Shown piece after piece: positions 24,645 to 33,610 of a stretch of 64,000 nt of DNA. Location: the NCBI GenBank assembly GCA_016792585.1, contig JAEULB010000026.1:24567-88566 (forward strand), given 5' to 3'. Made by a program: the position numbers and the translations under genes. The stretch's first letter is position 1. Every line of letters starts with the position of its first letter. The notes below the pieces were generated by a model, which was not told the origin of the DNA, did not search any database, and saw nothing but the letters and a program-made list of their open reading frames with translations. This stretch comes from Rhodospirillaceae bacterium. Its GTDB lineage: Bacteria; Pseudomonadota; Alphaproteobacteria; SHVZ01.

Positions 24645-25606
24645 GTTGGCCGGGGGGCTCCGCCGGCGCTGCGACGCGCCTCGATCGCATCCCAGATGTC
24701 GGATTCCAGGCTGGTGCCGTCGAAGCGGCCGATCTGCTGGAGACCGGTCGGCGAGGTCACGTTGATCTCGGTGAGGTAGTCGCCGATCACGTCGATGCCG
24801 ACGAAGATCAGGCCGCGCGACTTGAGCGCCGGGCCGATCTTCTCGCAGAGCTCGCGCTCGCGCCGGGTCAGCGTCGTCTTCACCGCCGCAGCACCGGCAT
24901 GCAGGTTGGCGCGCGCCTCGCCCGAGACGGGCACGCGCAGCACCGCGCCCTTGGCCTCGCCGTCGACCAGAATGATGCGCTTGTCCCCGGCCCGCACCTC
25001 CGGCAGGTAGCGCTGCACGATGATCGGCTCGCGATACATCTGCGTGAACATCTCCAGCAGCGACGACAGGTTCTCGTCGTCGGGCTTGAGATGGAAGACG
25101 CCGGCGCCGCCGTTGCCGAACAGCGGCTTCAGGATGATGTCCTTGTGCTCGGCGCGGAACGCCTCGACCTCGGCCTTGTCGGAGGTGATGATCGTCGGCG
25201 GCAGCACGCCCTCGAAATGGGTGATGAACAGCTTCTCCGGCGCGTTCCGGACATGCACGGGGTCGTTCACCACCAGCGTCTTCGGATGCACGTGCTCGAG
25301 CAGGTGCGTGGTGGTGATGTAGGCCATGTCGAAGGGCGGGTCCTGGCGCAGCAGGATCACGTCCATCGTGGCCAGGTCCAGCACCTCCGGCTCGCCCAGC
25401 GAGAAGTGGTTGCCCTTCTCGCGCTTGACCTTCAGCGCGCGGGCCCGCGCATAGACGCGGCCGTTCTTGAAGATCAGGTTCTTCGGCAGGTAGTGGAACA
25501 AGCCGTGCCCGCGCCGCTGCGCCTCGAGCGCCAGCACGAAGCTGGAATCGGCGTCGATATCGATCGGCTCGATCGGATCCATCTGGATGGCGACGGCCAG
25601 ACTCAT
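24641..25606 (-). CDS. gshB: Glutathione synthetase
   Basis: A 321-residue ATP-grasp ligase that joins gamma-glutamylcysteine and glycine. It starts with the standard [23 protein letters not shown] segment and shows [61 protein letters not shown] and the C-terminal [21 protein letters not shown]. Length and motifs are normal. A candidate promoter lies about 110 bases upstream. Coupling with the histidine kinase gene is by a GTGA overlap. Confidence 0.96.
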   Translation of the reverse strand: MSLAVAIQMDPIEPIDIDADSSFVLALEAQRRGHGLFHYLPKNLIFKNGRVYARARALKVKREKGNHFSLGEPEVLDLATMDVILLRQDPPFDMAYITTTHLLEHVHPKTLVVNDPVHVRNAPEKLFITHFEGVLPPTIITSDKAEVEAFRAEHKDIILKPLFGNGGAGVFHLKPDDENLSSLLEMFTQMYREPIIVQRYLPEVRAGDKRIILVDGEAKGAVLRVPVSGEARANLHAGAAAVKTTLTRRERELCEKIGPALKSRGLIFVGIDVIGDYLTEINVTSPTGLQQIGRFDGTSLESDIWDAIEARRSAGGAPRPT

Positions 25607-25713
25607 CGGGCGCTCTCTCTCAAGGGTGGAGGAAACGGAAATGGCTGCGCCGCGGCTCAATGCAACCTTAGGGCCCCCACCCAGGATGACATGCACGGCC
25701 GCTCGCGGGCGAC

Positions 25714-25742
25714 ACTATACAGAAGCGCGCGAAATTGGTTAA
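25714..25742 (-). promoter_or_regulatory. Candidate sigma-70 promoter for gshB
   Basis: On the minus strand, TTAACC and TATAGT are separated by exactly 17 bases, 4/6 and 5/6 matches to the -35 and -10 consensus, about 110 bases upstream of the gshB ATG. It lies in a locally AT-richer part of the 154-base gap between gshB and the SirB1-like gene. Assigned by pattern only. Confidence 0.4.
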
Positions 25743-25760
25743 CGGCGATAGACGGCGTGC

Positions 25761-26585
25761 CTAGTTGAGCCGCGTCCGCAGCCGCTGGATGTCGGCGTCG
25801 ATCCGGCGCTTGAGCTGGGCGTCGTCGACGGCGAGCGACAGCGCCTCGAGCCGGCGGATGGCGCCGCCGATGCGCCCGAGGCCGACCTCGACCTCGGCCG
25901 CCTCGCCGACCAGGCTGGGGTCGCCCGGCGCCAGCCACAGCATCCGCTCGATCACGTGCAGCGCTGCCTCGTTTCGGCCGGATGCGAGCAGACGGGTGCG
26001 CTGGTTGTTGATCAGGCGCAGCAGGATCGCGCGATCGGACGCGGCGGCGGTATGCGCCGGCGAGAGCTGCGCCTCGCCGCCGGCGAGCCGGCGGAGGATG
26101 GCGCGGAGCCCGGCGGCATCCGCAATGACTCTGCCGGCGAAGGGATCGAGGATCGCGCGCTCGCCGCCGCCTTCGATACGGGCGAGGAAATGATGCGGGA
26201 ACGCCAGGCCTTCCATGCGCCAGCCGGCGGCACGCGCGGTCGCGATATAGAGGATGCCGAGCGCCACCGGCAGACCGCGCTTGCGGTCGACGACGTCGAT
26301 CAGGTTGGCGTTGGCGAGATCGTCGTAGTGCTCGGCGTCGCCCGCATAGCCGTGGCGGTCGGCGATCGTCGCGACCAGCGCCTCGATCCTGCCCGTCGCG
26401 GTCGTCGCACCGCTCGCGCGCGCCTCCTCGCCGAGGGCTTCCAGATGGGCGCGATACCGTGCGAGGTCGGCGTCCGGGTGATCGCAGCGGCCGAGCCGGA
26501 GCGCCGCCTCGAACAGGTCGGGCGAGGTCCCGGCGCGGGCGAACCAGGCGCCGTCGTCGCCGACGCTACGCCGCGACCCGGACAT
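25761..26585 (-). CDS. SirB1/transglutaminase-like TPR protein
   Basis: A 274-residue protein matching the SirB1 family. The N-terminal transglutaminase-like domain shows NANLIDVVDRKRGLPVALGILYIATARAAGWRMEGLAFPHHFLARIEG and ILDPFAGR; a C-terminal TPR-like segment shows LLRLINNQRTRLLASGRNEAALHVIERMLWLAPGDPSLVGEAAEV. The family is conserved but poorly understood. The ATG at 26585 overlaps the end of the BON gene by 20 bases and is chosen over the upstream in-frame ATG to limit the overlap. Confidence 0.85.
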   Translation of the reverse strand: MSGSRRSVGDDGAWFARAGTSPDLFEAALRLGRCDHPDADLARYRAHLEALGEEARASGATTATGRIEALVATIADRHGYAGDAEHYDDLANANLIDVVDRKRGLPVALGILYIATARAAGWRMEGLAFPHHFLARIEGGGERAILDPFAGRVIADAAGLRAILRRLAGGEAQLSPAHTAAASDRAILLRLINNQRTRLLASGRNEAALHVIERMLWLAPGDPSLVGEAAEVEVGLGRIGGAIRRLEALSLAVDDAQLKRRIDADIQRLRTRLN

Positions 26586-27153
26586 AGGAGACGACGCGCC
26601 GGACATAAGCCAGGTTGCGCGCATGGTTGGTGACCCGATCGAGCTCGGCCTGGTCGCGGGCGATTCCCATCAGGAACACCGTGCCGTTGACCGTGTCGAT
26701 CGAGTAGTTGATGGAGCGGATGTCCTTGTCGAAGGTCAGGTGGCCGCGAAGCTGCGTGGTGATCCAGAAGTCGCGCGCCGAATCGACCAGCGAGCCGGTG
26801 TTGACCACCTCGATCTCGTTGATGACCTCGGCGATGCCGTCGACCTGCCAGGCGAGCTTGACCGCCTCGACCCGCATCTCCGGATCCTGGACCTTGCCAG
26901 TCAGCAGCGCGCGGCCTTCGGAGACCGAGGTCGAGAGCTTGCCGAACATCTCGTGGTTGGTGCGGAACCACAGCTCCTGGATCTGGAACGAGATCGCGGT
27001 GTCCTTGGCCGAGGTGAGGATGCCGCGCTCCTGGGATGCGGCGACGCCGGTCGCGGCACCCGCGCCGACCGCCACTTCGACCGGCGAGCAGCCATAGGTG
27101 AGGGCCGCCGCGAGGATGGCGACCATGAGAGTGCGCGGGCCGGGGACTGCCAT
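26566..27153 (-). CDS. BON-domain (OsmY-like) lipoprotein
   Basis: A 195-residue exported protein with a probable lipoprotein signal (hydrophobic LMVAILAAALTYGC with Cys22; the lipobox is imperfect). Two BON domains follow, about residues 65-120 (WFRTNHEMFGKLSTSVSEGRALLTGKVQDPEMRVEAVKLAWQVDGIAEVINEIEV) and 135-190 (ITTQLRGHLTFDKDIRSINYSIDTVNGTVFLMGIARDQAELDRVTNHARN). The layout matches DolP/OsmY-type envelope integrity proteins. The ATG at 27153 gives the best signal peptide. Confidence 0.87.
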   Translation of the reverse strand: MAVPGPRTLMVAILAAALTYGCSPVEVAVGAGAATGVAASQERGILTSAKDTAISFQIQELWFRTNHEMFGKLSTSVSEGRALLTGKVQDPEMRVEAVKLAWQVDGIAEVINEIEVVNTGSLVDSARDFWITTQLRGHLTFDKDIRSINYSIDTVNGTVFLMGIARDQAELDRVTNHARNLAYVRRVVSYVRVAA

Positions 27154-27231
27154 CGTTCTTTTCTCCGTCCGGAAATGATCGGCGCGAATCACGGCATTTT
27201 AGCGGCGAAGGCGGATTCGAAGTAGAGTCTC

Positions 27232-27639
27232 ATGCTCATGACCGCCCGAACCGCCACCTGCGCCTGCGGCCGTCTTCGCGTCGCGTGCGAGGGCGAGCCG
27301 GCGCGCGTCTCGGTCTGCCATTGCCACGCCTGCCAGCGCCGTACCGGCAGCGTCTTCGGCGTCGCCGCCCGATACCCGCGCGAGAAGGTGGCGATCGAAG
27401 GCGAGGCGACCGAGTACGTGCGCATCGGCGACGAGGGCAACGAGGTCCGCTTCCGCTTCTGCCCGACCTGCGGCTCGACCGTGTGCTGGGAGATGCCGGC
27501 CTTCAACGACGGGATCGCGGTCGCGGTCGGCGGCTTCGCCGATCCGGGCTACACGCCGCATCCCGTCCGCTCGATCTATGATGCGAGCCGGCGGCATGCC
27601 TGGGTCGACATCAAGGTCCCGGTGGAGCGCCGCGGATGA
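27232..27639 (+). CDS. GFA-fold zinc protein, tandem copy 1
   Basis: A 135-residue GFA-fold protein with zinc ligands CACG, CHCHACQRRTGSVFG and FCPTCGSTVCWE. It overlaps the next, paralogous gene by ATGA. The two share the strings CEGEP-RVSVCHC, RTGSVFGV-ARYP and FCPTCG-T, pointing to a local duplication. ATG 27232 or the in-frame ATG 27238 could be the start. Activity is not predictable. Confidence 0.9.
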   Translation: MLMTARTATCACGRLRVACEGEPARVSVCHCHACQRRTGSVFGVAARYPREKVAIEGEATEYVRIGDEGNEVRFRFCPTCGSTVCWEMPAFNDGIAVAVGGFADPGYTPHPVRSIYDASRRHAWVDIKVPVERRG

Positions 27640-28031
27640 CGCGCATCGCCGCCTGCGACTGCGGGAAGCTCCGTGCTGTCTGCGAGGGCGAGCCGGTGCG
27701 CGTCTCGGTCTGCCATTGCCTCGAATGCCAGAAGCGGACCGGCAGCGTCTTCGGCGTCTCGGCGCGATACCCTAAGGACAAGGTGCGGGCGGAGGGGCCG
27801 TCGCGCCGGTACAGCCGCGTCGCTGATTCCGGCTTCAAGGTGACCTTCGACTTCTGCCCGACCTGCGGCACCACGGTTCACTGGCATCTCGACCAGTTCC
27901 CCGACGTGACCGCCGTAGCCGTCGGCGCCTTCGCCGACCGCGACTTCCCGGCGCCCGCCTTCTCGGTGTCCGAGCGCCGGCGGCACTCGTGGGTGGCGGT
28001 TGCGGGCGACGCCGTGCAGCACAAGGAGTGA
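27636..28031 (+). CDS. GFA-fold zinc protein, tandem copy 2
   Basis: A 131-residue paralogue of the preceding gene with CDCG, CHCLECQKRTGSVFG and FCPTCGTTVHWH ligand motifs. It is translationally coupled to copy 1 and followed after 5 bases by an exported serine hydrolase gene. The pair is more alike to each other than either is to the GFA gene at 21.7 kb, judging from shared motifs. Confidence 0.9.
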   Translation: MTRIAACDCGKLRAVCEGEPVRVSVCHCLECQKRTGSVFGVSARYPKDKVRAEGPSRRYSRVADSGFKVTFDFCPTCGTTVHWHLDQFPDVTAVAVGAFADRDFPAPAFSVSERRRHSWVAVAGDAVQHKE

Positions 28032-28036
28032 GTGCC

Positions 28037-29053
28037 ATGCTTCGGAGATTCCTCGCCGGCGCCCTGATGCTCCTTCTGGCGTCGGCCGCCTCCGCGGCCG
28101 ATCGCTTTCCCGGCGCTGCATGGGAGAAGACGGCGCCGGAAGCCGCAGGCTGGTCGCAGGCGAAGCTCGCCGATGCGCGCGCGATCTCGGAAGTCATGGG
28201 CTCGACCGCGGTGATGATCGTTCACAAGGGCGTCGTCGTCGACGAGTGGGGCGAGGTCGCGGCGAAGACCAATCTGCACTCGGTCAGGAAGAGCCTGCTC
28301 AGCGCACTGATCGGCATCGCGGTCGAGGAGAGGAAGATCGACCTCTCCGACACCATGGCAAAGCTCGGCATCGACGACAATGCACCGTCGCTGAGCGAGG
28401 TCGAGAAGCAGGCGCGCGTCGGCGATCTTCTGAAGGCGCGCTCGGGCGTCTATCATGCCGCGCTCTACGAGACGTCGGCGATGGCGGCCAGGCGCCCGCC
28501 GCGCGGCGCCCATGCGCCGGACACGCACTGGTACTACAACAACTGGGACTTCAACGCGCTCGGCACGATCTACGAACGCGCCGAGAAGCGCTCGATCTTC
28601 GAGGCCCTCGACGAACGCATCGCCAAGCCGATCGGCATGCAGGACTACCAGCCGATCGATGGCAGCTACGTCACCGGCCCGGCCTCGGACCATCGAGCGT
28701 ATCCGATCCGCATGAGTGCCCGCGACCTCGCGCGCTTCGCATTGCTCTATCTCCGCGAAGGCCGCTGGAACGATCGCCAGATCGTTCCAGCGCAATGGGT
28801 GCGCGACAGCGCATACAACTATTCGAGCGTCGGTCCGGGCCGCGGCTACGGATACATGTGGTGGATCGGCCCTGCCGCGACGCCGCCGGGAAGCTTCTTC
28901 GCCGCCGGTGCCGGTGGCCAGTACGCCCTCGTGATCCCGTCGCGGGATCTGGTCGTCGTGCATCGGATCAACTCCGATACTGGCGTTCGCGACCCCAGCT
29001 CGGCGCAGCTCGCCCGCTTCCTCCGCGCCATCCTCGACGCCGCGCCGAACTAG
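28037..29053 (+). CDS. Exported serine hydrolase (beta-lactamase/class C-like)
   Basis: A 338-residue protein with a Sec signal peptide (ALMLLLASAASA-AD, cleavage near residue 20). The fold is that of class C beta-lactamases/esterases: the nucleophile motif SxxK is SVRK in LHSVRKSLLSALIGIAVEE, the YxN-like motif is YYNN in HWYYNNWDFNALG, and a GAGGQ block replaces the KTG motif. Such proteins are usually esterases or peptidases, so antibiotic resistance is not implied. It ends on a CTAG shared with the convergent DUF427 gene. Confidence 0.87.
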   Translation: MLRRFLAGALMLLLASAASAADRFPGAAWEKTAPEAAGWSQAKLADARAISEVMGSTAVMIVHKGVVVDEWGEVAAKTNLHSVRKSLLSALIGIAVEERKIDLSDTMAKLGIDDNAPSLSEVEKQARVGDLLKARSGVYHAALYETSAMAARRPPRGAHAPDTHWYYNNWDFNALGTIYERAEKRSIFEALDERIAKPIGMQDYQPIDGSYVTGPASDHRAYPIRMSARDLARFALLYLREGRWNDRQIVPAQWVRDSAYNYSSVGPGRGYGYMWWIGPAATPPGSFFAAGAGGQYALVIPSRDLVVVHRINSDTGVRDPSSAQLARFLRAILDAAPN

Positions 29054-29874
29054 GAGAACGCCGTCTTCGGCCGTTCCAGCGTCTTGCCGTCGAGCGTGAT
29101 GTCGACGAACTCGTTGTAGAAGCAGACGCGGCCCCTGATCCTGCCGGCCTCGGGCACCGGGTCGGCGTAGAACCAGACGATGTTGTCGCGGCGCTTCCCG
29201 TTCACGGTGACATGGTGATATCCGGCCTTGCCTTTGTAGGGGCAGCGCGTCGAATGATCGCTGGGAGAAAGAATCCCCGGCGTCACGTCCTCGACCGGCA
29301 GGTAGTAGCGGGTCGGCAAGCCGGTCTCGAACAGCATTACCGCGCGGCTCGAGTCCGCGAGGCGCACGCCGTCGAGCGAGACCTCGATGCGGGCGCTGCT
29401 GGGCAGGCAGTCGATGCGCTTGTAGGGATCGCGCGGATGGACGAAGACCTCCTCGTCCTCCTCGAGCCAGCGATCGGCCTTGGTCCAATAGAACGCCGCG
29501 TAGTCGCCGATCGGCGGGCATTCCGGGATCGGGGTCGCGTAGCGCCACAGCAAGTTCTCGACCGTGCGGCCGCCGGCGTTCAGGCTGTAGTACTCGGCCG
29601 TGCCCTTGTAGGGGCAGACGCTGGCATGATCGGTCCGCATCATCAGGTCCATGCGGATGTCGCGGAGCGGAAAGTAGTAGACCGGCAGGTGCTCGCTCTC
29701 CCATAGGATCAGCGCGCGCCGCGAATCCGCGACCGTGACGCCGGCGGCCTCGACGCGGATACGCTTCTCGACCGGCATCGTGAACACGACATAGCCCGGC
29801 GCCTGGGCGTACTGCACGACGCGCTCCAGCGGCGGGATATGCGGCCCGAGGCTCATCAGATGCGGCTTGCGCAT
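29050..29874 (-). CDS. Tandem DUF427 protein
   Basis: A 274-residue protein containing two DUF427 domains. The motif set R-x-D-x(n)-D/SDH-x(2)-CPYKG-A-Y-x(n)-W-Y appears at about residues 65-105 (RIRMDLMMRTDHASVCPYKGTAEYY) and again near 195-225 (ILSPSDHSTRCPYKGKAGYHHV). Each repeat begins with a V-x-DS-RA-x-L-E block. The fold is known structurally as a small beta-barrel without clear activity. The ATG at 29874 is chosen over an open but uninformative upstream extension. Confidence 0.9.
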   Translation of the reverse strand: MRKPHLMSLGPHIPPLERVVQYAQAPGYVVFTMPVEKRIRVEAAGVTVADSRRALILWESEHLPVYYFPLRDIRMDLMMRTDHASVCPYKGTAEYYSLNAGGRTVENLLWRYATPIPECPPIGDYAAFYWTKADRWLEEDEEVFVHPRDPYKRIDCLPSSARIEVSLDGVRLADSSRAVMLFETGLPTRYYLPVEDVTPGILSPSDHSTRCPYKGKAGYHHVTVNGKRRDNIVWFYADPVPEAGRIRGRVCFYNEFVDITLDGKTLERPKTAFS

Positions 29875-29885
29875 GGAATTCTCCT

Positions 29886-30269
29886 TCACGCCGTCAGGTA
29901 CGCCCCCACCAGATGCTTCGGCCACCTCGCCGGCAGCACCAGCACCGCATCGAAGCGGATGGTGAGCTCGGCGAGGTCGGGCCGGCTCGCCAGCAGCCAT
30001 TCGGTCGCACGCCGGATGCGGGCCTGCTGCTGAGGCAGGATCGCCTCGGCGGCGTCCGTGTAGCTGCCGCGTGTCTTGACCTCGATCACCGCGAGCACGC
30101 CGCCGCGGCGCATGATCAGGTCGATCTCGCCGACCGGGGTCTTCAGGTTGCGCGCGACCGGGCGATAGCCCCTGAGCATCAGCGACAGCAGCGCGATCAC
30201 CTCGGCGCGACGGCCTCGGCCGCGGCGCGCTTTCCCGTCCTCACTCCGGCTTGGCGAGGGCGAGCGCAC
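29886..30269 (-). CDS. YraN family (UPF0102) putative endonuclease
   Basis: A 127-residue protein with the YraN nuclease-like motifs GRRAEVIALLSLMLRGYRPVARNLKTPVGEIDLIMRRGGVLAVIEVKTR (E-x(n)-D-x(n)-E-x-K), consistent with a PD-(D/E)XK fold. The GTG start lies inside the 3' end of rsmI (29-base overlap), the usual rsmI-yraN order, so it is translationally coupled. Its biological role is unclear. Confidence 0.92.
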   Translation of the reverse strand: MRSPSPSRSEDGKARRGRGRRAEVIALLSLMLRGYRPVARNLKTPVGEIDLIMRRGGVLAVIEVKTRGSYTDAAEAILPQQQARIRRATEWLLASRPDLAELTIRFDAVLVLPARWPKHLVGAYLTA

Positions 30270-31164
30270 GCTGGTACGCCTCCTTCCGCCCGATGCCGAG
30301 GCGTGCCGCCGCCTCCGCCGCCGCGTCCTTGACGCTCAAGCCTCGGCCCAGCGCCTCGCCGACCGCGCGGTCGAGATCTTCCGCGCTTGGGGCGGTCGCC
30401 TCCGGCGGCGCGATCACGACGACGACCTCGCCCTTGGGCGGGCCCGACTCCTTATAGGTGGCGGCGAGCGCGGAGAGCCGGCCGCGCCTGGTCTCCTCGA
30501 ACAGCTTGGTCAGCTCGCGCGCGACCGCCGCCTCGCGGTCGCCGAGGATCTGGGCGGCATCCTCCAGCGACTCGGCCAGGCGCTGCGGGGACTCGAACAG
30601 GACCAGGGTGCCGGGAAACGCCGCGGCCTCGGCGAGCCAGCGGCGCCTCGCCGCCGACTTGGGCGGCGGGAATCCCAGGAAGGCGAAGCGGTCGGTCGGC
30701 AGCCCCGCGACCGCGAGCGCCGCCAGGCTCGCCGACGCGCCCGGGACCGGAAAGACGCGGTGGCCGGCGGCGATCGCTTCCCTGACCAGCTTGTAGCCGG
30801 GATCCGAGACGAGCGGCGTCCCGGCGTCGGACACGAGCGCGATCGCCTCGCCTTTCGCCAGCCGGGCCAGCAGCAACGGACGCTGCTTTTCGGCGTTGTG
30901 GTCGTGGTAGGGCAGGAGGGAGGCGTGGACGCCGTGGATCGTCATCAGCTTCGCCGTCGTCCGGGTGTCCTCGCAGGCGACCGCATCCGCCATCTTCAAG
31001 ACATCGAGTGCCCGCAGAGTGATGTCGCGGGCATTGCCGATCGGTGTCGACACCAGATAGAGACCCGGGTCGAGCGTGCGCGCGAGTTTACCGGATGGCG
31101 AGGCTTCGCTACCCTCGCCCGCGGATGGAGGTGACGATGCGGCATCGGCCCGGGTCGAGCTCAT
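30241..31164 (-). CDS. rsmI: 16S rRNA (cytidine1402-2'-O)-methyltransferase
   Basis: A 307-residue tetrapyrrole-methylase-fold enzyme that methylates C1402 of 16S rRNA in the decoding centre. Signature motifs are GLYLVSTPIGNARDITLRAL, CEDTRTTAKL, LVSDAGTPLVSDPGYKLV, PVPGASASLAALAVAGLPTDRFAFLGFPP and FESPQRLAESL. The only reasonable ATG (31164) adds about 30 residues before the conserved start, and this stretch overlaps the 5' end of the divergent LppC gene. The start is therefore uncertain. Confidence 0.94.
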   Translation of the reverse strand: MSSTRADAASSPPSAGEGSEASPSGKLARTLDPGLYLVSTPIGNARDITLRALDVLKMADAVACEDTRTTAKLMTIHGVHASLLPYHDHNAEKQRPLLLARLAKGEAIALVSDAGTPLVSDPGYKLVREAIAAGHRVFPVPGASASLAALAVAGLPTDRFAFLGFPPPKSAARRRWLAEAAAFPGTLVLFESPQRLAESLEDAAQILGDREAAVARELTKLFEETRRGRLSALAATYKESGPPKGEVVVVIAPPEATAPSAEDLDRAVGEALGRGLSVKDAAAEAAARLGIGRKEAYQRALALAKPE

Positions 31165-32531
31165 GGACGGGACGGATGCTCCTGGCGACGGCGGCGCTCG
31201 CGCTGCTGCTGGCCGGCTGTGCCGACGGTCCGAACGTACCGAACCTGTTCGGGCCCCCGCAAGCGGCGCGGCCGGCCCCGCCGCCTGCGACGCTGCAGCA
31301 GGTACAGCCGCTGCTGGCGCCGGCACCGGCGCTGCCGGCGCCGACCCCGCCGCCGCAGGACCGGATCGTGCTGACGCCGCCGCCCGGCGGCGACCTGCCG
31401 GTGGTGGCGATCCTGCTGCCGCTCAGCGGCCGCGACGCCCAGCTCGGCCAGCAGCTCCTGGAAGCGGCCGAGCTCGGCCTCTTCGATGCCGCGGACGAGC
31501 GGTTCACGCTGCTCCCGGTCGATACCGGCGGCACGCCGGCCGGCGCCGTCGAGGCGGCCGAGAAGGCGATCGGGCAGGGCGCCAGGCTGATCCTGGGTCC
31601 CCTGTTCGGCGCCGAGGCCGCTGCGGTCGGGCCGATCGCGAAGGCCGCCGGCATCAACGTCGTCTCCTTCTCGAACGACCAGACGGTCGCCGGCGACAAC
31701 GTCTTCGTCTTCGGCTTCCTGCCGCGCCCGCAGGTCGATCGCATCGTCGCCTACTCGGCGTCCAAGGGCTCCCGGCGCTTCGCGCTGCTGGCGCCGCGCG
31801 GCGGCTTCGGCGACACCGTCTCCGACGAGCTGCAGAAGGCGGTGCGCAGCAGCCGCGCCCAGGTGACGCGCATGGAGACCTACGACACGGCCTCCGGCGA
31901 CCTCTCGCCGACGCTCCGCCGCTTCGCCGATTTCGAGCGCCGCTCGCTGGCGCTGGCGAACGAGAGGAAGCAGTACGAGGGCAAGACCGACGAGGTCTCG
32001 CGCCAGGCGCTCCGCCGCCTCGAGGGGCTCCAGGGCCAGGGCGACATCGGATTCGACACGCTGCTGCTGCCCGAGGGCGGCGACCGCCTCAAGATGATGG
32101 CGCCGATCCTCCAGGGCTACGACATCGATCCGAAGAGCGTGCGTCTCCTCGGCACCGTGCTCTGGGACGATCCGGCGCTGGCGAGCGAGCCGAGCCTCCG
32201 CGGCGCCTGGTTCGTGGCGCCGTCGCCCGAAGGACGCGCCGAGTTCGAGGCGGCCTACGAGAAGACCTATCAGCGGAAGCCGCCCCGGCTGGCGACGCTG
32301 GCCTACGACATGGTGGCGCTGGCAGCGGTGCTGGCGAAGATCGACGACAAGCCCGACTTCAGCCGCACCGCGCTGACCCAGTCGACCGGCTTCGCCGGCG
32401 TCGACGGCCTCTTCCGCTTCCTGCCCGACGGACGCACCGAGCGCGGCTACGCGATCATCGAGATCGGCGACCGCCAGCGCCGCGTGATCGACCCGGCGCC
32501 GGAAAGCTTCACCGGGCCGCTGACGAACTAG
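31125..32531 (+). CDS. LppC-type lipoprotein, penicillin-binding protein activator
   Basis: A 468-residue outer-membrane-type lipoprotein with a clean lipobox LLAGC (Cys32) and a proline/alanine-rich linker (residues 40-85). A periplasmic-binding-fold domain follows (VVAILLPLSGRDAQLGQQLLEAAELGLFD, LILGPLFGAEAAAVGPIAKAAGINVVSFSND). This is the LppC/LpoA family, whose E. coli member activates penicillin-binding protein 1A. ATG 31125 or 31137 can start it. It is divergent from rsmI, the conserved order in proteobacteria. Confidence 0.9.
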   Translation: MEVTMRHRPGSSSWTGRMLLATAALALLLAGCADGPNVPNLFGPPQAARPAPPPATLQQVQPLLAPAPALPAPTPPPQDRIVLTPPPGGDLPVVAILLPLSGRDAQLGQQLLEAAELGLFDAADERFTLLPVDTGGTPAGAVEAAEKAIGQGARLILGPLFGAEAAAVGPIAKAAGINVVSFSNDQTVAGDNVFVFGFLPRPQVDRIVAYSASKGSRRFALLAPRGGFGDTVSDELQKAVRSSRAQVTRMETYDTASGDLSPTLRRFADFERRSLALANERKQYEGKTDEVSRQALRRLEGLQGQGDIGFDTLLLPEGGDRLKMMAPILQGYDIDPKSVRLLGTVLWDDPALASEPSLRGAWFVAPSPEGRAEFEAAYEKTYQRKPPRLATLAYDMVALAAVLAKIDDKPDFSRTALTQSTGFAGVDGLFRFLPDGRTERGYAIIEIGDRQRRVIDPAPESFTGPLTN

Positions 32532-32533
32532 GC

Positions 32534-33610
32534 GTGGCTGCAACGCCGCACGTCCTCGTCGTCGGCGCCGGCATCGTCGGCGCCTCGATCGCGCGCTATC
32601 TCGCCAAGGCCGGCGCGCGCGTCACCGTGGTCGAGGCGGGCGAGCCCGGCGGTGTCGCCACCCGCAGCTCCTGGGCCTGGATCAACGCCAGCTCCGGCAA
32701 TCCGGAGCCATACTTCCGTCTTCGCCATCGAAGCCAGGAGGAGTGGCGGCGGGTCGAGCGCGAGGTCTTAGGATTGCCGGTGACGTGGAGCGGCAGCCTC
32801 AACTGGAGCCGCGCGCCGAAGGAGCTCGAAGCCTTCGCCGCCGAGCGCATCGCGTGGGGATACGACCTCCGTCGGGTCGGACCCGCCGAGATAAGGCGGC
32901 TCGAGCCGGAGCTCGCGGCCACGCCGGACCTGGCATTGCATGTGCCGGGCGAAGGATCGGTCGAGCCGGTCGCGGCGGCGCTCGCCTTCCTCGCCGATGC
33001 GCGGCGGCTCGGCGCGTCGCTGGCCGCGAATACGCGCGTCGAGCGTCTCGAAATGTCGGGCGGGCGGGTCGTCGGCATCCGCACGTCCGAGGGCGTCATC
33101 GACGCGGACGAGGTGGTGGTGGCATCCGGCACCGGCACGCCGCAGGTGCTGGCCTCGTCCGGCGTCGTGCTGCCGATGCGCCGCTCGCCGGCCCTGCTGG
33201 TGCGGAGCCGGCCGCAGGCACGCCTGCTCAACGGCCTCCTGGTCTCGCCGGAGATGGAGCTGCGCCAGACCGCGGACGGGCGCCTGCTCGCGGTCGGCGA
33301 CATCGACGACGCCGATATCGACGATGCGAGCAAGCCTGCGGCGGCGCTGTTCGAGCAGGTGCGTGCCCTGATCCGATCCGGCGCCGCTCTCGCGCTGGAT
33401 AGCCACGCGGTGGGGTATCGCCCGATCCCGAAGGACGGCTATCCGGCGGTCGGCCGCGCCGGCGGCGTCCAGGGCCTCTATGTCGCGGTCATGCATTCGG
33501 GGATCACGCTGGCGCCGATCGTCGGCTGCTTCGCCTGCCAAGAGATCGTCGAAGGCAAGCGCGACCCGCTGCTCGCGCCTTACGGCTTCGACCGCTTCGC
33601 CGGCGGGTGA
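32534..33610 (+). CDS. FAD-dependent oxidoreductase (DAO family)
   Basis: A 358-residue D-amino-acid-oxidase-fold flavoprotein. The FAD-binding motif is VLVVGAGIVGASIARYLAKAGARVTVVEAGE, followed by SSWAWINASSGNPEPYFRLR and the C-terminal GYRPIPKDGYPAVGRAGGVQGLYVAVMHSGITLAP. Members oxidise amino acids, amines or glycine-type substrates; the substrate is not predictable. The GTG start lies 2 bases after the LppC stop. Its 3' end overlaps the convergent TSUP gene by 31 bases. Confidence 0.88.
   Translation: MAATPHVLVVGAGIVGASIARYLAKAGARVTVVEAGEPGGVATRSSWAWINASSGNPEPYFRLRHRSQEEWRRVEREVLGLPVTWSGSLNWSRAPKELEAFAAERIAWGYDLRRVGPAEIRRLEPELAATPDLALHVPGEGSVEPVAAALAFLADARRLGASLAANTRVERLEMSGGRVVGIRTSEGVIDADEVVVASGTGTPQVLASSGVVLPMRRSPALLVRSRPQARLLNGLLVSPEMELRQTADGRLLAVGDIDDADIDDASKPAAALFEQVRALIRSGAALALDSHAVGYRPIPKDGYPAVGRAGGVQGLYVAVMHSGITLAPIVGCFACQEIVEGKRDPLLAPYGFDRFAGG

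Noticed and set aside
28037..29053. A beta-lactamase resistance gene
   Set aside because: Class C-like fold, but the KTG motif is missing and such serine hydrolases are mostly esterases or peptidases.
27878..29704. A 608-codon frame antisense to the serine hydrolase
   Set aside because: Compositionally biased shadow frame in GC-rich DNA; both strands carry better-supported genes.
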